Source: an uncultured Oscillospiraceae bacterium (GTDB lineage: Bacteria; Bacillota; Clostridia; Oscillospirales; Oscillospiraceae). From it: 48,479 bases of DNA. The notes beneath the pieces were generated by a model that was not told the origin of the DNA, did no database searches, and saw nothing but the letters and a program-made list of their open reading frames with translations. The stretch's first letter is position 1; every line of letters starts with the position of its first letter. This document shows, piece after piece, positions 1-8,644 of this stretch. The stretch spans positions 1 to 48,479 of the forward strand of contig CAKTOF010000020.1 in the NCBI GenBank assembly GCA_934589675.1, written 5' to 3'. The position numbers and the translations under genes are program-made.

Positions 1-550
1 GCTATTCGGAGGGCGCGCGGCGCAACCGGCGCGCCGAAAACGATGCGCCGCGGCAAAGCCTCCCCTGAAAGGGGAGGGGGCACGGCCGCGAGGCCGTGAC
101 GGAGAGGTTTTGCGGCCGCGAATTTTCGGAAGCGCCGCGGCAATACCTCCCCTGTGCAAGGGGAGGTGGCTCGCCGAAGGCGAGACGGAGGGGTTGGCGG
201 GACGAGGCGTCGAGCTTCGGAAGCGCTGCGTAGTTTTCGGCCCCAACCCCTCAGTCGGCTGACGCCGACAGCTCCCCTTCCTCATTAAAACCGCCCACGG
301 GGCGGGAATAAGGATAGGGGGCTACGGCCTGCACAGGGGAGCTATTCGGAGGGCGCGCGGCGCAACCGGCGCGCCGAAAACGATGCGCCGCGGCAAAGCC
401 TCCCCTGAAAGGGGAGGTGGCACGGCCGCGAGGCCGTGACGGAGAGGTTTTTGCGCGGTTTCGATTTTTTTGGGCGCGCTCTGCTTGTCGGCGGCTTTTT
501 CACCTCTCAGTCGGCTGACGCCGACAGCTCCCCTGTCAGGGGAGCCTTTC
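1..550. repeat. Cluster of paired double-hairpin intergenic repeats
   Basis: No gene is seen in the first 550 bases. The stretch holds several copies of one palindromic family. One arm is a CCTCCCC(N4-6)GGGGAGG hairpin, then a GC hairpin (for example CACGGCC/GGCCGTG), ending CGGAGAGGTT or CGGAGGGGTT; copies lie at about 59-112, 146-196 and 399-452. The facing arm reads CCCCTCAGTCGGC/GCCGAC followed by AGCTCCCC...GGGGAGC, at about 244-344 and 501-548. Bases 1-112 recur almost exactly at 341-452, a direct repeat with a 340-base offset. The same family recurs near 19.2 kb and 32.5 kb. Confidence 0.8.
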
Positions 551-638
551 GGTAGGCGCGCGGCGTAATCGGCGCAGAGCAGACGCGTGAGCGCTGCCCG
601 GCCGGGGACTTGCTTGCTCCCACAAAAAATAATTCCGA

Positions 639-667
639 TTGACACAGGAACTACAAACTGGCACAGT
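639..667 (+). promoter_or_regulatory. Possible promoter of the two-component operon
   Basis: A perfect -35 TTGACA (639-644) is followed after 18 bases by a weak -10-like hexamer near 662-668 (CACAGT/ACAGTA). It lies about 30 bases before the response regulator ribosome site. The -10 is poor, so the call is tentative. Confidence 0.35.
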
Positions 668-697
668 AGAATCAAGCCAGAAGGGAGGCGATGCGGG

Positions 698-1366
698 ATG
701 AACTGGGACATTCTCATCGCGGAGGACGAGGAGAAGCTCGCCTCTGTGCTGTGCGACTTTTTTGTCAGCCGGGGCGACCGGCCGGTCGCGGTCGGGGACG
801 GAGCCGCGGCGATCGCGGCGGCGGAGGCGCGCGCGTATGACTGCATCCTGCTCGACGTCATGATGCCGGGGATGGACGGCCGCGCGGCGTGCCGGGCGCT
901 GCGGGCGCGCTCGGATGTGCCGGTCGTGTTCCTGACGGCGCTCGGCGACGAGGACGATCAGCTGCTCGGCTTTTCGCTCGGCGCGGACGACTATGTGACA
1001 AAGCCGTTTTCGCTCACGGTGCTCTACGCGAAGGTCGCCGCGCTCATCCGGCGCAGCCGCGGCGGCGTGCGGGACGGGTATCTGCGCGCGGGCGCGCTCT
1101 CGCTCGACCCGGATTCGCGGCGCGCGGCGGCAGACGGCCGCGAGGTCGCGCTGACGCCGAAGGAATTTGCGCTGCTCGAGACGCTGCTGCGCCACAAGGG
1201 CGCGGTGCTCTCCCGCGCGCAGCTGCTTGCGCAATGCTGGGGCTATGATTTTGACGGCGACGACCGCGCCGTCGACACGCACATCGCGCGCCTGCGCGAA
1301 AAGCTCGGCCCCGCGGGCGCGCAGATCAAAACCGTCATCAAGGCCGGCTACCGACTGGAGGGGTGA
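698..1366 (+). CDS. OmpR/PhoB-family response regulator
   Basis: This 222-residue protein is a DNA-binding response regulator. The receiver domain (about 1-115) has the acidic pair near D10, phospho-acceptor D53 (LLDVMMPGMDG), T80 and K102 (VTKPFS). A winged-helix output domain fills about 125-222, with the typical ALTPKEFALLETLL and VDTHIARLREKL segments. ATG 698 is chosen over upstream frame openings because an AGGGAGG ribosome site sits 9 bases before it. The stop overlaps a possible GTG of the next gene, so the histidine kinase is translationally coupled and is the obvious partner. The target genes cannot be read from the sequence. Confidence 0.95.
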   Translation: MNWDILIAEDEEKLASVLCDFFVSRGDRPVAVGDGAAAIAAAEARAYDCILLDVMMPGMDGRAACRALRARSDVPVVFLTALGDEDDQLLGFSLGADDYVTKPFSLTVLYAKVAALIRRSRGGVRDGYLRAGALSLDPDSRRAAADGREVALTPKEFALLETLLRHKGAVLSRAQLLAQCWGYDFDGDDRAVDTHIARLREKLGPAGAQIKTVIKAGYRLEG

Positions 1367-1368
1367 CG

Positions 1369-3327
1369 ATGAAACGGAAAAGACTCCGCGCGTCCGGCGG
1401 CGTGACGGCGCTGCTCGCCGCGCTGACGGCGGCAATTTACCTCCTTGGCATGGCCGCCGCGACGCTTAGCACCGCGGCCGTGCTGTGCAGCGTGTTTGAT
1501 GACGACACGCGCAGCCATTTAGAGCGCATTTTCCTCCGGGACGACGACTGGACGGACAAGGAGCGGACGCAGTACGCCCTCTGCCGCCTTGTATACGACG
1601 GCAGCAGCTCGCACGTGACGCTCTCGGCCGTCGGCGGCCTTGACTCCGACCGGCGCGAGCCGCTGCGCCAGATCGGCCTTTCCGGCCGGCGTGCGACGGT
1701 CGTTTTTGACGCAGACGGCAAGATTGCCGTCGAAAGCGGCGACTTTCTCTACTTCCCCTATCTGTCCGCGGCGAGCTGGGACGCGGGCGCGGACGAGTCG
1801 GTCAGTGAAAGCTACGCGGGCTACGCCTACGTGCCGCTCGCGCGCGAGCATATGCACCCGAACCTGCTCGGCGTGTGGGAGGCGTTCACATGGCCGTTTA
1901 GCTACGCGGCGTTCCGCGTGACGGGGCAGCGGGACGGGGCGGCGTTTCGCGCCGCGCGCGTCGAGGCGGTCGATGAGCACGCGTTTGAGGTCGCGCTCGA
2001 CACCCTCGTCGCGCCCGAGACCGTCTGGCAGCCGGACGGCGTGACCGAAACGCGGCAGTTTGTCGTCTCGGACATCGTCCGGCGCGGGAATCTGACGTGG
2101 CAGACGATCTATGAGGACGAGTCCGTCCCGGAAAGCGAGACCGTTTACGCCACGCGCATGGATGCGTGCGCCTACGACGCGGGCGAGCCCGTGACGGAGC
2201 AGGGCGTGGAATATGACAGCGTGCTCGACCTCGCGCGCTCGCTCGGGCGGCCGCTCGTGGAGGAGAACGGGCTCATCTATTCCGGCTCGCTCGTCCGGCG
2301 GCTTCGCGTCGCGCCGCACTATCTCTACGAGGGCGAGACGCTGCGCTACGTCGTCGTGACGGCGACGGAGTATTTCCCGCTGCGCTCTGCGATGGCGCTG
2401 CTGCGGAATTGGTACATCGCTCTGGGGCTGCTGTCTTTCATTCCCTTCGCGCTCGTGCGAAGCCGCTTAAGGCGCCGCCTGACCGACCCGCTCGCGCTGG
2501 CGGCGGACGCCGCGGACGGCCGGCCGCTCGGGCCGGAGGAGGCGTGGCGCAGGGCGTACCCGGACGTCGCGGCCGTCTTGAATTCCATGGACGACTCGGC
2601 CGGCCGCATCCGATCCCTGCGCGACGAAAACGGCCGGCTGACGCGCTCGCTGGGCTTTGCCGAGCAGGCCGAGCGCAGCCGCCGCGAGCTGACGAGCCAC
2701 CTCGCCCACGAGCTCAAGACGCCGCTGGCCATCGTCAGCTCCTACGCTGAGGGCCTGTCCGAGCACATCGAGGGCGACCGGCGCGACGAGTACCTCGCCG
2801 TCATCCGCGGCGAGGCGGCGCGCATGGACGGCCTTGTGCGCCAGATGCTCGACCTGTCGCGCCTCGAGGCCGGGCGCGTCGTGCTCCGGCGCGAAGAATT
2901 CTCGCTGACGGGTCTTGCGCGGGACATTCTGCCCCGGTTCGAGCGCCCCGCGGGCGCGCGAAAGCTCCGCTTTGACCTGACGGCGGACGGCTCGGCCATC
3001 GTGAACGCCGACCGCGCCCGCGTGGAGCAGGTTCTGGAAAATCTCATCTCGAACGCCGTGACGTATGCCTCGGAGGGCACGGCCATCCGCATCGCGGTCA
3101 GCGCCACGCGCCGCGGCGCGCGCTTTGCGATCGAAAACGACTGCCCGCCGCTGCCCGACGGCGCGCTCGGGAAGCTCTTCGAGCCGTTTTACCGCGCCGA
3201 CGAGTCCCGCTCGTCCGGCGGCACGGGGCTGGGGCTCGCCATCTGCAAGAGCGTCGCCGAGCTGCACGGCGGCAGCCTGCGCGCCGAGGCGATCCCGGGC
3301 GGGCTGCGCTTCGTGCTGGCGCTCTGA
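1369..3327 (+). CDS. Membrane sensor histidine kinase
   Basis: This 652-residue kinase is the partner of the preceding regulator. A transmembrane helix (about 11-37) is followed by a large extracytoplasmic sensor region of about 300 residues with no recognised domain, then a second helix (about 346-364). The HisKA domain has H-box SHLAHELKTPLA with phospho-accepting H447. The ATPase domain has an N-box (ENLISNAV, N562) and a GGTGLGLAIC glycine box near 617-626. ATG 1369 follows GGAGGGG at 6 bases; a GTG at 1363 overlapping the previous stop is an alternative. The large outside domain suggests an envelope or soluble signal, but the ligand is unknown. Confidence 0.93.
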   Translation: MKRKRLRASGGVTALLAALTAAIYLLGMAAATLSTAAVLCSVFDDDTRSHLERIFLRDDDWTDKERTQYALCRLVYDGSSSHVTLSAVGGLDSDRREPLRQIGLSGRRATVVFDADGKIAVESGDFLYFPYLSAASWDAGADESVSESYAGYAYVPLAREHMHPNLLGVWEAFTWPFSYAAFRVTGQRDGAAFRAARVEAVDEHAFEVALDTLVAPETVWQPDGVTETRQFVVSDIVRRGNLTWQTIYEDESVPESETVYATRMDACAYDAGEPVTEQGVEYDSVLDLARSLGRPLVEENGLIYSGSLVRRLRVAPHYLYEGETLRYVVVTATEYFPLRSAMALLRNWYIALGLLSFIPFALVRSRLRRRLTDPLALAADAADGRPLGPEEAWRRAYPDVAAVLNSMDDSAGRIRSLRDENGRLTRSLGFAEQAERSRRELTSHLAHELKTPLAIVSSYAEGLSEHIEGDRRDEYLAVIRGEAARMDGLVRQMLDLSRLEAGRVVLRREEFSLTGLARDILPRFERPAGARKLRFDLTADGSAIVNADRARVEQVLENLISNAVTYASEGTAIRIAVSATRRGARFAIENDCPPLPDGALGKLFEPFYRADESRSSGGTGLGLAICKSVAELHGGSLRAEAIPGGLRFVLAL

Positions 3328-3354
3328 CGAGCCCGCGCCGGGCAGAAAACATGG

Positions 3355-3391
3355 AAAATGGCCCGTTGGGGATCTCCCAACGGGCCATTTT
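3355..3391. terminator. Bidirectional terminator
   Basis: A 16-base-pair perfect stem (AAAATGGCCCGTTGGG, loop GATCT) ends in T runs on both strands. It separates the convergent histidine kinase and dehydrogenase genes. Confidence 0.93.
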
Positions 3392-3407
3392 GCGCGCGCG
3401 GCTTAGC

Positions 3408-4331
3408 TCAGAGCTGCTCGGCCAGAGCGGTGTGATGCTCGACGACGGCGCACGAGGCGTCAAACGCGGCCTGCTCGGGCTCGGTGAGGGGCAGGGCGAC
3501 GATTTTTTCGACGCCGCCGCGGCCGATGACGCACGGGACGCCGATGTGGAAGCCCGCGTGGCCGTACTCGCCGCCTAAATACGCCGAGGCGGGCAGGATG
3601 CGCTTTTCGTCGCAGAGCACGGCGCGCGCCGCCTGCGCCAGAACGCTGCCGATGCCGAACTCCGTCGAGCCCTTGCCCTCGATGATGTCCATGCCGATCT
3701 CGTGCGTGCGCAAAAGCGTGTACGCTTCGTCCACGCTGCCCGGAACATACGGCTGCCCGCCGACGGACGCGCAGGAAAACGGCAGCATGGACGAGTCGCC
3801 GTGCTCGCCGAGCGCGTAGAGCGACACCGAGCGCACGTCCACGCCGAGCTGCGCGGCAAAGACGCGCCGCGCCCGCGCCGTATCAAGCCCCGTGCCGGTG
3901 CCGAAGACGCGGCGCGCGTCAAGCCCGGCGTGGCGGCGGATGTAGTCGGCGATGACGTCGCAGGGGTTCGAGATCGTGATGACGATCCCCTGCGGCGCGG
4001 CGGCCTTCAGGTCGCGGCAGAGGCCCTTCATGGCCCCGACCGTGCCGTTCATGACGTCCAGCCGCGTCTGGCCGGGCAGGCGCGGCACGCCGGCCGCGAC
4101 GACGACGATGTCCGCGTCATGGCAGTCTTCATAGCTGCCCGCGCGAATTTTCACGCCCGCGGGGTAAAAAAGCCCCGCGTCCGCGAGGTCCATGGCCTGA
4201 CTTTGCGCCTTGACCGCATCCGTGTCGACGAGGACGAGCTCGTCGCACACGGCCTGCATGGCGAGCGAGTATGCGCAGTGCGAGCCGACGTGGCCCGCGC
4301 CCAATATGACGATCTTCCGGTTGGAAAGCAT
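3408..4331 (-). CDS. Lactate/malate dehydrogenase family protein
   Basis: This 307-residue NAD-dependent 2-hydroxyacid dehydrogenase interconverts a 2-keto acid and its L-2-hydroxy acid. An N-terminal Rossmann motif GAGHVGSH is visible, then the substrate loop GVPRLPGQTRLD, SNPCDVIADYI, and the catalytic histidine in GEHGDSS. At the position that discriminates LDH (Gln) from MDH (Arg), this protein has Arg (PR-LPGQTR). By family knowledge this favours oxaloacetate/malate or another dicarboxylate over pyruvate/lactate. ATG 4331 has AAAGGAG 9 bases upstream. The gene is monocistronic between a strong promoter and a bidirectional terminator. True substrate is uncertain. Confidence 0.9.
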   Translation of the reverse strand: MLSNRKIVILGAGHVGSHCAYSLAMQAVCDELVLVDTDAVKAQSQAMDLADAGLFYPAGVKIRAGSYEDCHDADIVVVAAGVPRLPGQTRLDVMNGTVGAMKGLCRDLKAAAPQGIVITISNPCDVIADYIRRHAGLDARRVFGTGTGLDTARARRVFAAQLGVDVRSVSLYALGEHGDSSMLPFSCASVGGQPYVPGSVDEAYTLLRTHEIGMDIIEGKGSTEFGIGSVLAQAARAVLCDEKRILPASAYLGGEYGHAGFHIGVPCVIGRGGVEKIVALPLTEPEQAAFDASCAVVEHHTALAEQL

Positions 4332-4362
4332 AAAAACCGCTCCTTTGCTTCTGGTTATCTGC

Positions 4363-4391
4363 ATGATAGCACGATGCGGCGCGCCTTGCAA
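4363..4391 (-). promoter_or_regulatory. Promoter of the dehydrogenase gene
   Basis: On the minus strand, -35 TTGCAA (4386-4391) and -10 TATCAT (4363-4368) are separated by 17 bases, about 30 bases before the start codon. Confidence 0.7.
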
Positions 4392-4427
4392 GATGCGGCT
4401 TTTTGAACAAAACCGCGCCATTGTATG

Positions 4428-4456
4428 TTGTCCGCCGCGGCCGCGTGCGGTATACT
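4428..4456 (+). promoter_or_regulatory. Promoter of the HdeD-like gene
   Basis: -35 TTGTCC (4428-4433), 17-base spacer, -10 TATACT (4451-4456), about 45 bases upstream of the start codon. Confidence 0.7.
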
Positions 4457-4499
4457 ATAGGAAAAAGACCGGCCGCGCGCCGGAGAAGGAGCGTTTTCC

Positions 4500-5135
4500 A
4501 TGGAAGAACTGCGTCAGGCCATGCGGGGCCTCAAGCGCGGCACGCTGTATGAGTCGCTCGTGCTGCTGCTCGTCGGCATTTTGTTTCTGGTGTATCCGGA
4601 GTCGTCCGGGACGATCATCTGCTACGTTGTGGGCGCCGTGTTGTGCCTGTGGGGGCTTGTGCGGTGCGTCGCGTATTTCCGCGCCGACCGGCTCGTGGCG
4701 TTCGGCTCGTTCGGCCTCGTGCAGGGCGCGGCGCTGCTCGCGGTCGGCGTGTTCGTGCTCGTGCGGCCGGAGGTGCTCGCGGGCGTGCTGACGAGCGTGT
4801 TCGGCATCCTGCTCATCGTCGACGGCGTTTTGAAGATGCAGCACGCCATCGGCCTTGCGCGCATTCAGGCCGCGGGCTGGTGGGCCGTCGGGCTGGCTGC
4901 GGTCGTGACGGCGGCGCTCGGCGTCGTCGTGCTGGCAAATCCGTTCCGGACGGCCGTGACGCTGATGATCTTCGCGGGCGTCGCGCTCATCGCGGGCAGC
5001 CTGCTTGATCTTCTGACGCTGGCGTATGTCTCGCGCTGCGTCAAGGCCGCGAAAAACGCTGCCGAGCAGGCAAGGTCTGCCCGCGCGCGCATGGACAGCG
5101 CCGTCGACGCGGACTACCGCGACGCCGAAAAATAA
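4500..5135 (+). CDS. HdeD-like/DUF308 membrane protein
   Basis: This 211-residue integral membrane protein has about six hydrophobic helices arranged as two-helix repeats (for example LVLLLVGILFLVYP, AALLAVGVFVLV, VTAALGVVVLANP), typical of the DUF308/HdeD family. It ends in a charged cytoplasmic tail rich in Ala, Arg and Asp. In enterobacteria HdeD is linked to acid stress, but the clostridial members have no established function. ATG 4500 is preceded by GAAGGAG. It appears monocistronic. Confidence 0.85.
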   Translation: MEELRQAMRGLKRGTLYESLVLLLVGILFLVYPESSGTIICYVVGAVLCLWGLVRCVAYFRADRLVAFGSFGLVQGAALLAVGVFVLVRPEVLAGVLTSVFGILLIVDGVLKMQHAIGLARIQAAGWWAVGLAAVVTAALGVVVLANPFRTAVTLMIFAGVALIAGSLLDLLTLAYVSRCVKAAKNAAEQARSARARMDSAVDADYRDAEK

Positions 5136-5230
5136 TTTTTTTCAAAAAAGCCGGAACTTTTTATCGCGTGCGCCGTCTGAAGATTGAACCGGCCGCGGGC
5201 CGGGAACGATACAATTTGGAGGACACTGCT

Positions 5231-5917
5231 ATGAAAAAGTATCTTGCACTTACGCTGGCCATCCTGCTGGCGCTCAGCGCGCTGACCGCCTGCGGCGGCA
5301 AGAAGGACGACCCCGACAAGACCCCTGACCAGACCGTGACCGACACGCCGGAGACCGGCGCGCCCGACACCGACACGCCCGACACCGACACCGGCACGCC
5401 GGACGCCGACCCCGACGAGCCGGCCGCCAAGCCCGACGAGGAGCCGGGCGCTGACGACGACTTCGGCGCGGACGACGGCGCGGACGCCGTCGAGCCGGAC
5501 GATGCGCTGTCGGACATCGTGGACGCCATCTATGAGAAGGCCGACCCGGGCTACGCGCTCGGCACCGTCGGCGTCGACCTCACGGACGAGTACCTCCTGT
5601 CGTACTACACCGGCCTGACGGACGGCTCCGTGCTGACGGCCGCCGTTGCGAGCGAGCCGATGATCAGCTCGCAGGCGTTCTCGCTCGTCGTCGCGCGCGT
5701 CGCGGACGGGCAGGATGCAAAGACCGTGGCCAAGGACATGCTCGCGGGCGTCAATCCGGCCAAGTGGATCTGCGTCAGCGCCGACGACATGACGGCCGCC
5801 GTCTCCGGCGACATTGTCCTGCTCGTCATGGTCAACGAGTACGACGGCGACATCGCCTCGGCCGACTTTGCCAATGCGTTTGTCGACCTCTACGGCGGCG
5901 AGCTCGTCGAGCAGTAA
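5231..5917 (+). CDS. Secreted lipoprotein with acidic linker, DUF4358-like
   Basis: This 228-residue protein begins with a lipoprotein signal peptide (LTAC lipobox, Cys near 21). A low-complexity Asp/Pro/Thr/Glu linker (about 25-90) follows. The C-terminal domain (about 95-228) resembles the small DUF4358-type domains often encoded next to MBOAT/DHHW genes in Clostridia; this match is from memory and tentative. ATG 5231 has TTGGAGGA upstream. It precedes the MBOAT gene by 67 bases containing a GC hairpin (about 5941-5969) without a T run, so the three genes probably form one unit acting at the cell surface. Confidence 0.75.
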   Translation: MKKYLALTLAILLALSALTACGGKKDDPDKTPDQTVTDTPETGAPDTDTPDTDTGTPDADPDEPAAKPDEEPGADDDFGADDGADAVEPDDALSDIVDAIYEKADPGYALGTVGVDLTDEYLLSYYTGLTDGSVLTAAVASEPMISSQAFSLVVARVADGQDAKTVAKDMLAGVNPAKWICVSADDMTAAVSGDIVLLVMVNEYDGDIASADFANAFVDLYGGELVEQ

Positions 5918-5984
5918 AAAAAGCCCCTAAAATAATTCCCCGCGCCCGCCGAGCCCCGGCGGGCGCGCGTTTTCGGAGGACGAT

Positions 5985-7388
5985 ATGGTCTTTTCCAGCC
6001 TGCCGTTTCTGTACTGGTTCCTGCCGGCGTTTCTCATCTGCTACTTCGCCGCGCCGCGGCGGGCGAAAAACGCGGTGCTGCTTGTGTTCAGCCTCGCCTT
6101 TTACGCATGGGGCGAGCCGAAATATGTGCTTCTGATGCTCGCGTCCATCCTGCTCGGCTGGGGCTTCGGCCTTGGCATCGGGCGGGCGGAGGGGCCGGGC
6201 GCAAGGCGCGCGCTCGCGGCCGTGTCGGCCGCCGTGTCGCTCGGGCTTCTGGCGTATTTCAAATACGCGGGCTTCTTCCTTGAGAGCTTCTCGGCCGCGA
6301 CGGGCGTCGCCGTGCCCGCGCTGAAGGTCGCCCTGCCCGTCGGCATCAGCTTTTACACGTTCCAGATCCTCTCGTACACGGCCGACGTCTGCCGCGGGAG
6401 CGTCCCGCCGCAGAAAAATCTCATCTCGTTCGGCGCGTATGTGGCCATGTTCCCGCAACTCATCGCCGGGCCGATCGTGCGCTACGCAGACGTCGCCGAG
6501 CAGCTAGGCTCCCGCACGCACAGCGTGGACGGCTTCGCGGAGGGCCTGCAGCGCTTCCTGCTCGGCCTGGGCAAGAAGGTGCTGCTTGCCAACGCGCTCG
6601 GCGACCTGTGCGCGGCCTACCGCGCGGCCAGCGCGCCCAGCGTGCTGTTTGTCTGGCTGTACGCCGTTTCGTTCACGCTGCAGATTTATTTTGATTTTTC
6701 CGGCTATTCGGACATGGCCATCGGCCTCGGGCGGATGCTCGGGTTCTCGTTCCCGGAGAACTTCCGGCACCCGTACTGCGCAGGCTCCGTCACGGAGTTC
6801 TGGCGGCGGTGGCATATCTCGCTCGGCTCGTGGTTCCGGGACTATGTCTACATCCCGCTCGGCGGCAACCGCGAGGGGAAGGCGAAATGGCTGCGCAATC
6901 TCGCCGTCGTCTGGCTGCTCACCGGCCTCTGGCACGGCGCGGCGTGGAATTTCGTGCTGTGGGGCGCGCTGTACGGCGCGGCGCTCATGGCGGAGAAATT
7001 ATTCCTCGGAAAGTGGTTAGATCGCGCGCCGGGCGCGGTCGGCAGGATCTACACGCTGCTGCTCGTGACGCTCGGGTTCGTGCTGTTCAACGCCGCGTCG
7101 CTTTCGCAGGCGGGGCGCGACCTTGCCGGCCTGTTCGGCGCGGGCGGGCTGCCGCTGGGCTCCGGCGAGACGCTCTACTATTTCCGCAGCTACGCCGTGA
7201 CGCTGCTTCTCGCCGCGCTCGGCTGCACGCCGTGGCCGGCAAGGTGGCTGGCGCGGCTGGAAAATACGCGCGCGGGCGGGAAGATCGTGGGCATTTTGCG
7301 CCCCGCGGCGCTTTTCGCGCTGCTCGCCGTCTGCACGGCGTACCTCGTCGATGGGTCCTTTAACCCGTTTCTCTACTTCCGCTTTTAA
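5985..7388 (+). CDS. MBOAT-family O-acyltransferase (AlgI/DltB-like)
   Basis: This 467-residue polytopic membrane protein transfers acyl groups to an exported polymer. Hydrophobic helices run throughout. The family signatures are RRWHISLGSWFRDYVYIPLGG (H277) and LTGLWHGAAWNF with the catalytic histidine H317. Members of this group O-acetylate polysaccharides or D-alanylate teichoic acids. The DHHW/AlgX-like gene 12 bases downstream argues for acetylation of a secreted glycan. ATG 5985 has CGGAGGA upstream. The acceptor polymer is not encoded in this window. Confidence 0.93.
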   Translation: MVFSSLPFLYWFLPAFLICYFAAPRRAKNAVLLVFSLAFYAWGEPKYVLLMLASILLGWGFGLGIGRAEGPGARRALAAVSAAVSLGLLAYFKYAGFFLESFSAATGVAVPALKVALPVGISFYTFQILSYTADVCRGSVPPQKNLISFGAYVAMFPQLIAGPIVRYADVAEQLGSRTHSVDGFAEGLQRFLLGLGKKVLLANALGDLCAAYRAASAPSVLFVWLYAVSFTLQIYFDFSGYSDMAIGLGRMLGFSFPENFRHPYCAGSVTEFWRRWHISLGSWFRDYVYIPLGGNREGKAKWLRNLAVVWLLTGLWHGAAWNFVLWGALYGAALMAEKLFLGKWLDRAPGAVGRIYTLLLVTLGFVLFNAASLSQAGRDLAGLFGAGGLPLGSGETLYYFRSYAVTLLLAALGCTPWPARWLARLENTRAGGKIVGILRPAALFALLAVCTAYLVDGSFNPFLYFRF

Positions 7389-7400
7389 GGGGGCTGCGGC

Positions 7401-8501
7401 ATGAACGCGAAAACGAAAAATCTCCTGATGCTCGCCGTCGCGGCCGCGTGGCTGGCGCTGGCCGTCTGGTGCTGGATAAAGCCCGCCGCGGCGCGCTCGG
7501 ACGCCGAGCGCCGGAAATTGCAGCAGCTGCCGGAGCTCTCTGGCGCGACGCTCGCCTCCGGCAGCTTTATGACGGGCTTTGAGCGCTACACGCAGGATCA
7601 GTTCCCGCAGCGCGACGGCTTTCGCACCGTCAAGGCCGTCTTTTCGCTCTACGGCCTGCGAAAGCTCGACAACAACGGCATCTACATCGCGGACGGCTCG
7701 GCCGCGAAGATCATTTACCCGATGGACGAAGAGCAGCTCACGCGCGCGGCAGAAAAGCTGACGGCGCTCTACCGGCAGTACCTGTCCGGGACGACCGGGC
7801 GCGTCGTTTTCGCCGCCGTGCCGGACAAGGGGAACTATCTGGCCGAAAAAAGCGGCCATCTGACGCTCGATTTTGCGCAGTTACAGGAATTTATGTGGCA
7901 AAATACGCCGTGGGCGGCGCACGTCGACCTGACGGATGCGCTGGACGAGAGCTGCTATTACCGCACGGACACCCACTGGCGGCAGGACAAGCTCCTGCCC
8001 GCCGCCGCGCGCCTTGCCGACGCGCTCGGCGCGCAGCTGTCAGACGGCTGGACGGCCGTCACGGCGGACGCGCCGTTTTACGGCGTCTATTACGGCCAGT
8101 CCGCCCTGCCGCTTCGCCCGGACACGATCACATACCTGACAAGCGGCATTCTGGACGGCTGCACGGTCTTTCATTACGAGACGAACAGGGAAACGGGCGT
8201 CTACGACCTGGAAAAGCTCGCCGGCCGCGACCCCTACGACGTCTTTCTCTCCGGCGCCGCGCCGCTGCTGCGCATCGACAACCCCGCGCAGGAAAACGGC
8301 CGCACGCTCATCATCTTCCGCGACTCGTTCGGATCAAGCCTTGCGCCGCTACTCGTGCCGTCCTACAGCACCGTCTATCTCGCCGACACGCGCTATCTCG
8401 CGCCGGAGCTCATCGGACAGTACGTCGACCTCCCCGCGGACGCCGACGCGCTGTTTTTGTACAGCACCCTGCTGCTCAACGAGAGCGCCGCGCTGAAATA
8501 A
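7401..8501 (+). CDS. DHHW/AlgX-like extracytoplasmic protein
   Basis: This 366-residue protein carries one N-terminal membrane anchor (about 8-26) and an extracytoplasmic SGNH-like domain. The DHHW-type motif YRTDTHW (D190, H192) and the FRDSFGSS nucleophile-serine segment near 295-302 match the AlgX/AlgJ and DHHW families that partner MBOAT acyltransferases. The likely role is moving acyl groups onto a surface polysaccharide outside the membrane. It starts 12 bases after the MBOAT stop with GGGGGC upstream and is followed by a strong terminator, so it closes the operon. Confidence 0.88.
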   Translation: MNAKTKNLLMLAVAAAWLALAVWCWIKPAAARSDAERRKLQQLPELSGATLASGSFMTGFERYTQDQFPQRDGFRTVKAVFSLYGLRKLDNNGIYIADGSAAKIIYPMDEEQLTRAAEKLTALYRQYLSGTTGRVVFAAVPDKGNYLAEKSGHLTLDFAQLQEFMWQNTPWAAHVDLTDALDESCYYRTDTHWRQDKLLPAAARLADALGAQLSDGWTAVTADAPFYGVYYGQSALPLRPDTITYLTSGILDGCTVFHYETNRETGVYDLEKLAGRDPYDVFLSGAAPLLRIDNPAQENGRTLIIFRDSFGSSLAPLLVPSYSTVYLADTRYLAPELIGQYVDLPADADALFLYSTLLLNESAALK

Positions 8502-8507
8502 CGCACC

Positions 8508-8541
8508 GCAGGGCCCCGGAACGCCGGGGCCCTGCTTTTTT
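8508..8541 (+). terminator. Rho-independent terminator
   Basis: Stem GCAGGGCCCCGG/CCGGGGCCCTGC with AACG loop, followed by six T. It ends the MBOAT-DHHW operon. Confidence 0.95.
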
Positions 8542-8567
8542 GCCGCCGCGCCGGCGGAGAAAAACGG

Positions 8568-8596
8568 TTTTCCATCGGCGCGCTTTGTGCTATGAT
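8568..8596 (+). promoter_or_regulatory. Promoter of tldD-tldE
   Basis: -10 TATGAT (8591-8596) with a weak -35 TTTTCC (8568-8573) at 17 bases, about 50 bases upstream of the TTG start. Confidence 0.6.
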
Positions 8597-8644
8597 AGAT
8601 GCGGAATAAAAAAAGGCGGCTGCGGCCGCGGAGGAGGAATTTTC

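Noticed and set aside
1..550. CRISPR array
   Set aside because: Repeats are hairpin-rich, unevenly spaced, in both orientations and without unique spacers or cas genes.
322..861. Long reading frame across the first repeat block and the response regulator
   Set aside because: It runs through palindromic repeats and antisense to the regulator, has no ribosome site and is explained by high GC content.
7895..8644. 250-codon upstream extension of the tldD frame
   Set aside because: It overlaps the DHHW gene in another frame and crosses a strong terminator and the tldD promoter; TTG 8645 with GAGGAGG is the supported start.
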